6,405 bases of DNA from M2408 sp044348665. Its GTDB lineage: Bacteria; Bacteroidota; Bacteroidia; Flavobacteriales_D; Crocinitomicaceae. This document shows, in pieces, positions 5,666-6,405 of the stretch (position 1 is the stretch's first letter; each line of letters begins with the position of its first letter). A program made the translations under genes and the position numbers. Location: NCBI GenBank assembly GCA_044348665.1, contig JBIKSI010000163.1:1-6405 (forward strand), given 5' to 3'. Under the pieces are notes generated by a model. That model worked only from the letters and a program-made list of their open reading frames with translations, was not told the origin of the DNA and did no database searches.

Positions 5666-6405
5666 ATGTTAAGAAAACTCAATTTATTAATTTTAAGCGT
5701 CTTATTGACAACGGCTTACGCTTTTTCCCAATCAGGTTTGGGGACTGTAAAAGGTTCGGTTATCGACGAAAAAACGAAAGCACCAATTTTTGGTTGTAAA
5801 GTGCTTTTGAAGCAAAATGGAAACATTAAAGGTGGTGCAAATACCGATTTTGATGGTAAATTTCAAATTAACTCATTAACTCCAGGTGAGTATGATGTTG
5901 AAGTTCGAAACGAAGGTGAAGGGTATCAAGCAAGTTTGACTACAGGTGTAGTTGTTTCTGGTGATAAAATAACCTTTTTGGACAATCTAACAATGGGGAA
6001 AGCTTCTTCTGTTAAAGAAATTGAAGAGGTTAAAGTTGTAGCTTACAAAGTTCCTTTAATTGACCGTGATGGTGGTGCCTCTGGAGCAACTATTACGCGT
6101 GAAGATATTTCTCGTCTTCCTGTTCGTTCCGCTGCTGGTGTAGCTGCAACTGTAGGAGGTGTTAACTCAAACGAAGGTTCAGGAGAAATTAGTGTGAGGG
6201 GTTCTCGTTCTGATGGTACATACTTTTATATTGATGGTATTAAAGTGCGTGGTTCTTCAAATTTACCAAAGTCAGCTAGTGAGGAGGTTTCGGTAATTAC
6301 TGGAGGTTTACCTGCAAATTATGGTGATGCGACTGGAGGTATTATCTCTGTTACAACACGTGGACCTTCTTCAAAGTTTTTCGGTAGTGCTGAATTGGTT
6401 ACTTC
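5666..6405 (+). CDS. TonB-dependent outer-membrane receptor, N-terminal part (runs off the window)
   Basis: Proteins of this type are outer-membrane barrels that import substrates using TonB energy; the substrate here is unknown. The 246 visible residues, open to the edge, show a signal peptide (about 1-22, LLILSVLLTTAYAFSQ) and a carboxypeptidase-regulatory-like domain (about 26-108) with GTVKGSVID, NTDFDGKFQI and LTPGEYDVEV. A TonB-box-like segment (EIEEVKVVAYKVP, 118-130) and the plug domain (about 138-232) follow, with ITREDISRLP, ISVRGSRSDGTYFYIDGIKVRG, EEVSVITGGLPANYGDATGGIISV. The barrel lies beyond the window. ATG 5666 is chosen because it directly starts the signal peptide. The gene has its own promoter region behind the tsf terminator, so it is separate from the translation operon. 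No SusD-like partner is visible, so a SusC role cannot be claimed. Confidence 0.9.
   Translation, partial: MLRKLNLLILSVLLTTAYAFSQSGLGTVKGSVIDEKTKAPIFGCKVLLKQNGNIKGGANTDFDGKFQINSLTPGEYDVEVRNEGEGYQASLTTGVVVSGDKITFLDNLTMGKASSVKEIEEVKVVAYKVPLIDRDGGASGATITREDISRLPVRSAAGVAATVGGVNSNEGSGEISVRGSRSDGTYFYIDGIKVRGSSNLPKSASEEVSVITGGLPANYGDATGGIISVTTRGPSSKFFGSAELVT

Overview
The window comes from an AT-rich member of the Bacteroidota, most likely a flavobacterium. Four things support this: the gene order rplM-rpsI-rpsB-tsf; promoters of the Bacteroidota type (TTG, about 20 bases, then TAnnTTTG) instead of sigma70-type boxes; genes without a Shine-Dalgarno sequence; and a downstream outer-membrane receptor that starts with a carboxypeptidase-regulatory-like domain. 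The species cannot be named from the sequence alone.

Layout. Positions 1-110 hold what may be the 3' end of an unidentified plus-strand membrane protein. It runs head-on into the remains of a minus-strand secreted subtilisin-like protease (90-2216). That gene encodes a signal peptide, seven propeller-type repeats, a protease propeptide and the start of the catalytic domain. It is broken by an in-frame TGA at 315-317 and cut off after the catalytic His motif, so the catalytic Ser is missing. Positions 2217-2465 form a divergent promoter region with a recognisable promoter for each side and a 14-base inverted repeat between them. The translation operon follows on the plus strand: rplM (L13), rpsI (S9), rpsB (S2) and tsf (EF-Ts), closed by a hairpin-plus-U-run terminator at 5237-5269. 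A 450-base gene-free stretch with repeats and promoters precedes the start of a TonB-dependent receptor gene (5666 to the window edge).

How the genes work together. L13 belongs to the large ribosomal subunit, S9 and S2 to the small one, and EF-Ts recycles EF-Tu; together they form a growth-linked translation operon. The flanking genes are cell-envelope genes and are functionally unrelated to it.

What stands out. First, rpsB, normally essential, is out of frame by one base near 3596-3603. This is most likely a sequencing or assembly error, though it sits beside a run of six A that would allow slippage. Second, three gene-free spacers (rpsI-rpsB, rpsB-tsf and tsf-receptor) each carry about nine degenerate repeats of exactly 7-base period (GTCTTAN, its inverse, or AACTNCT). 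In the rpsB-tsf spacer these face each other as a long imperfect hairpin. This heptad family is the best candidate here for something poorly described. No complete defence system, mobile element, CRISPR array or RNA gene was seen.
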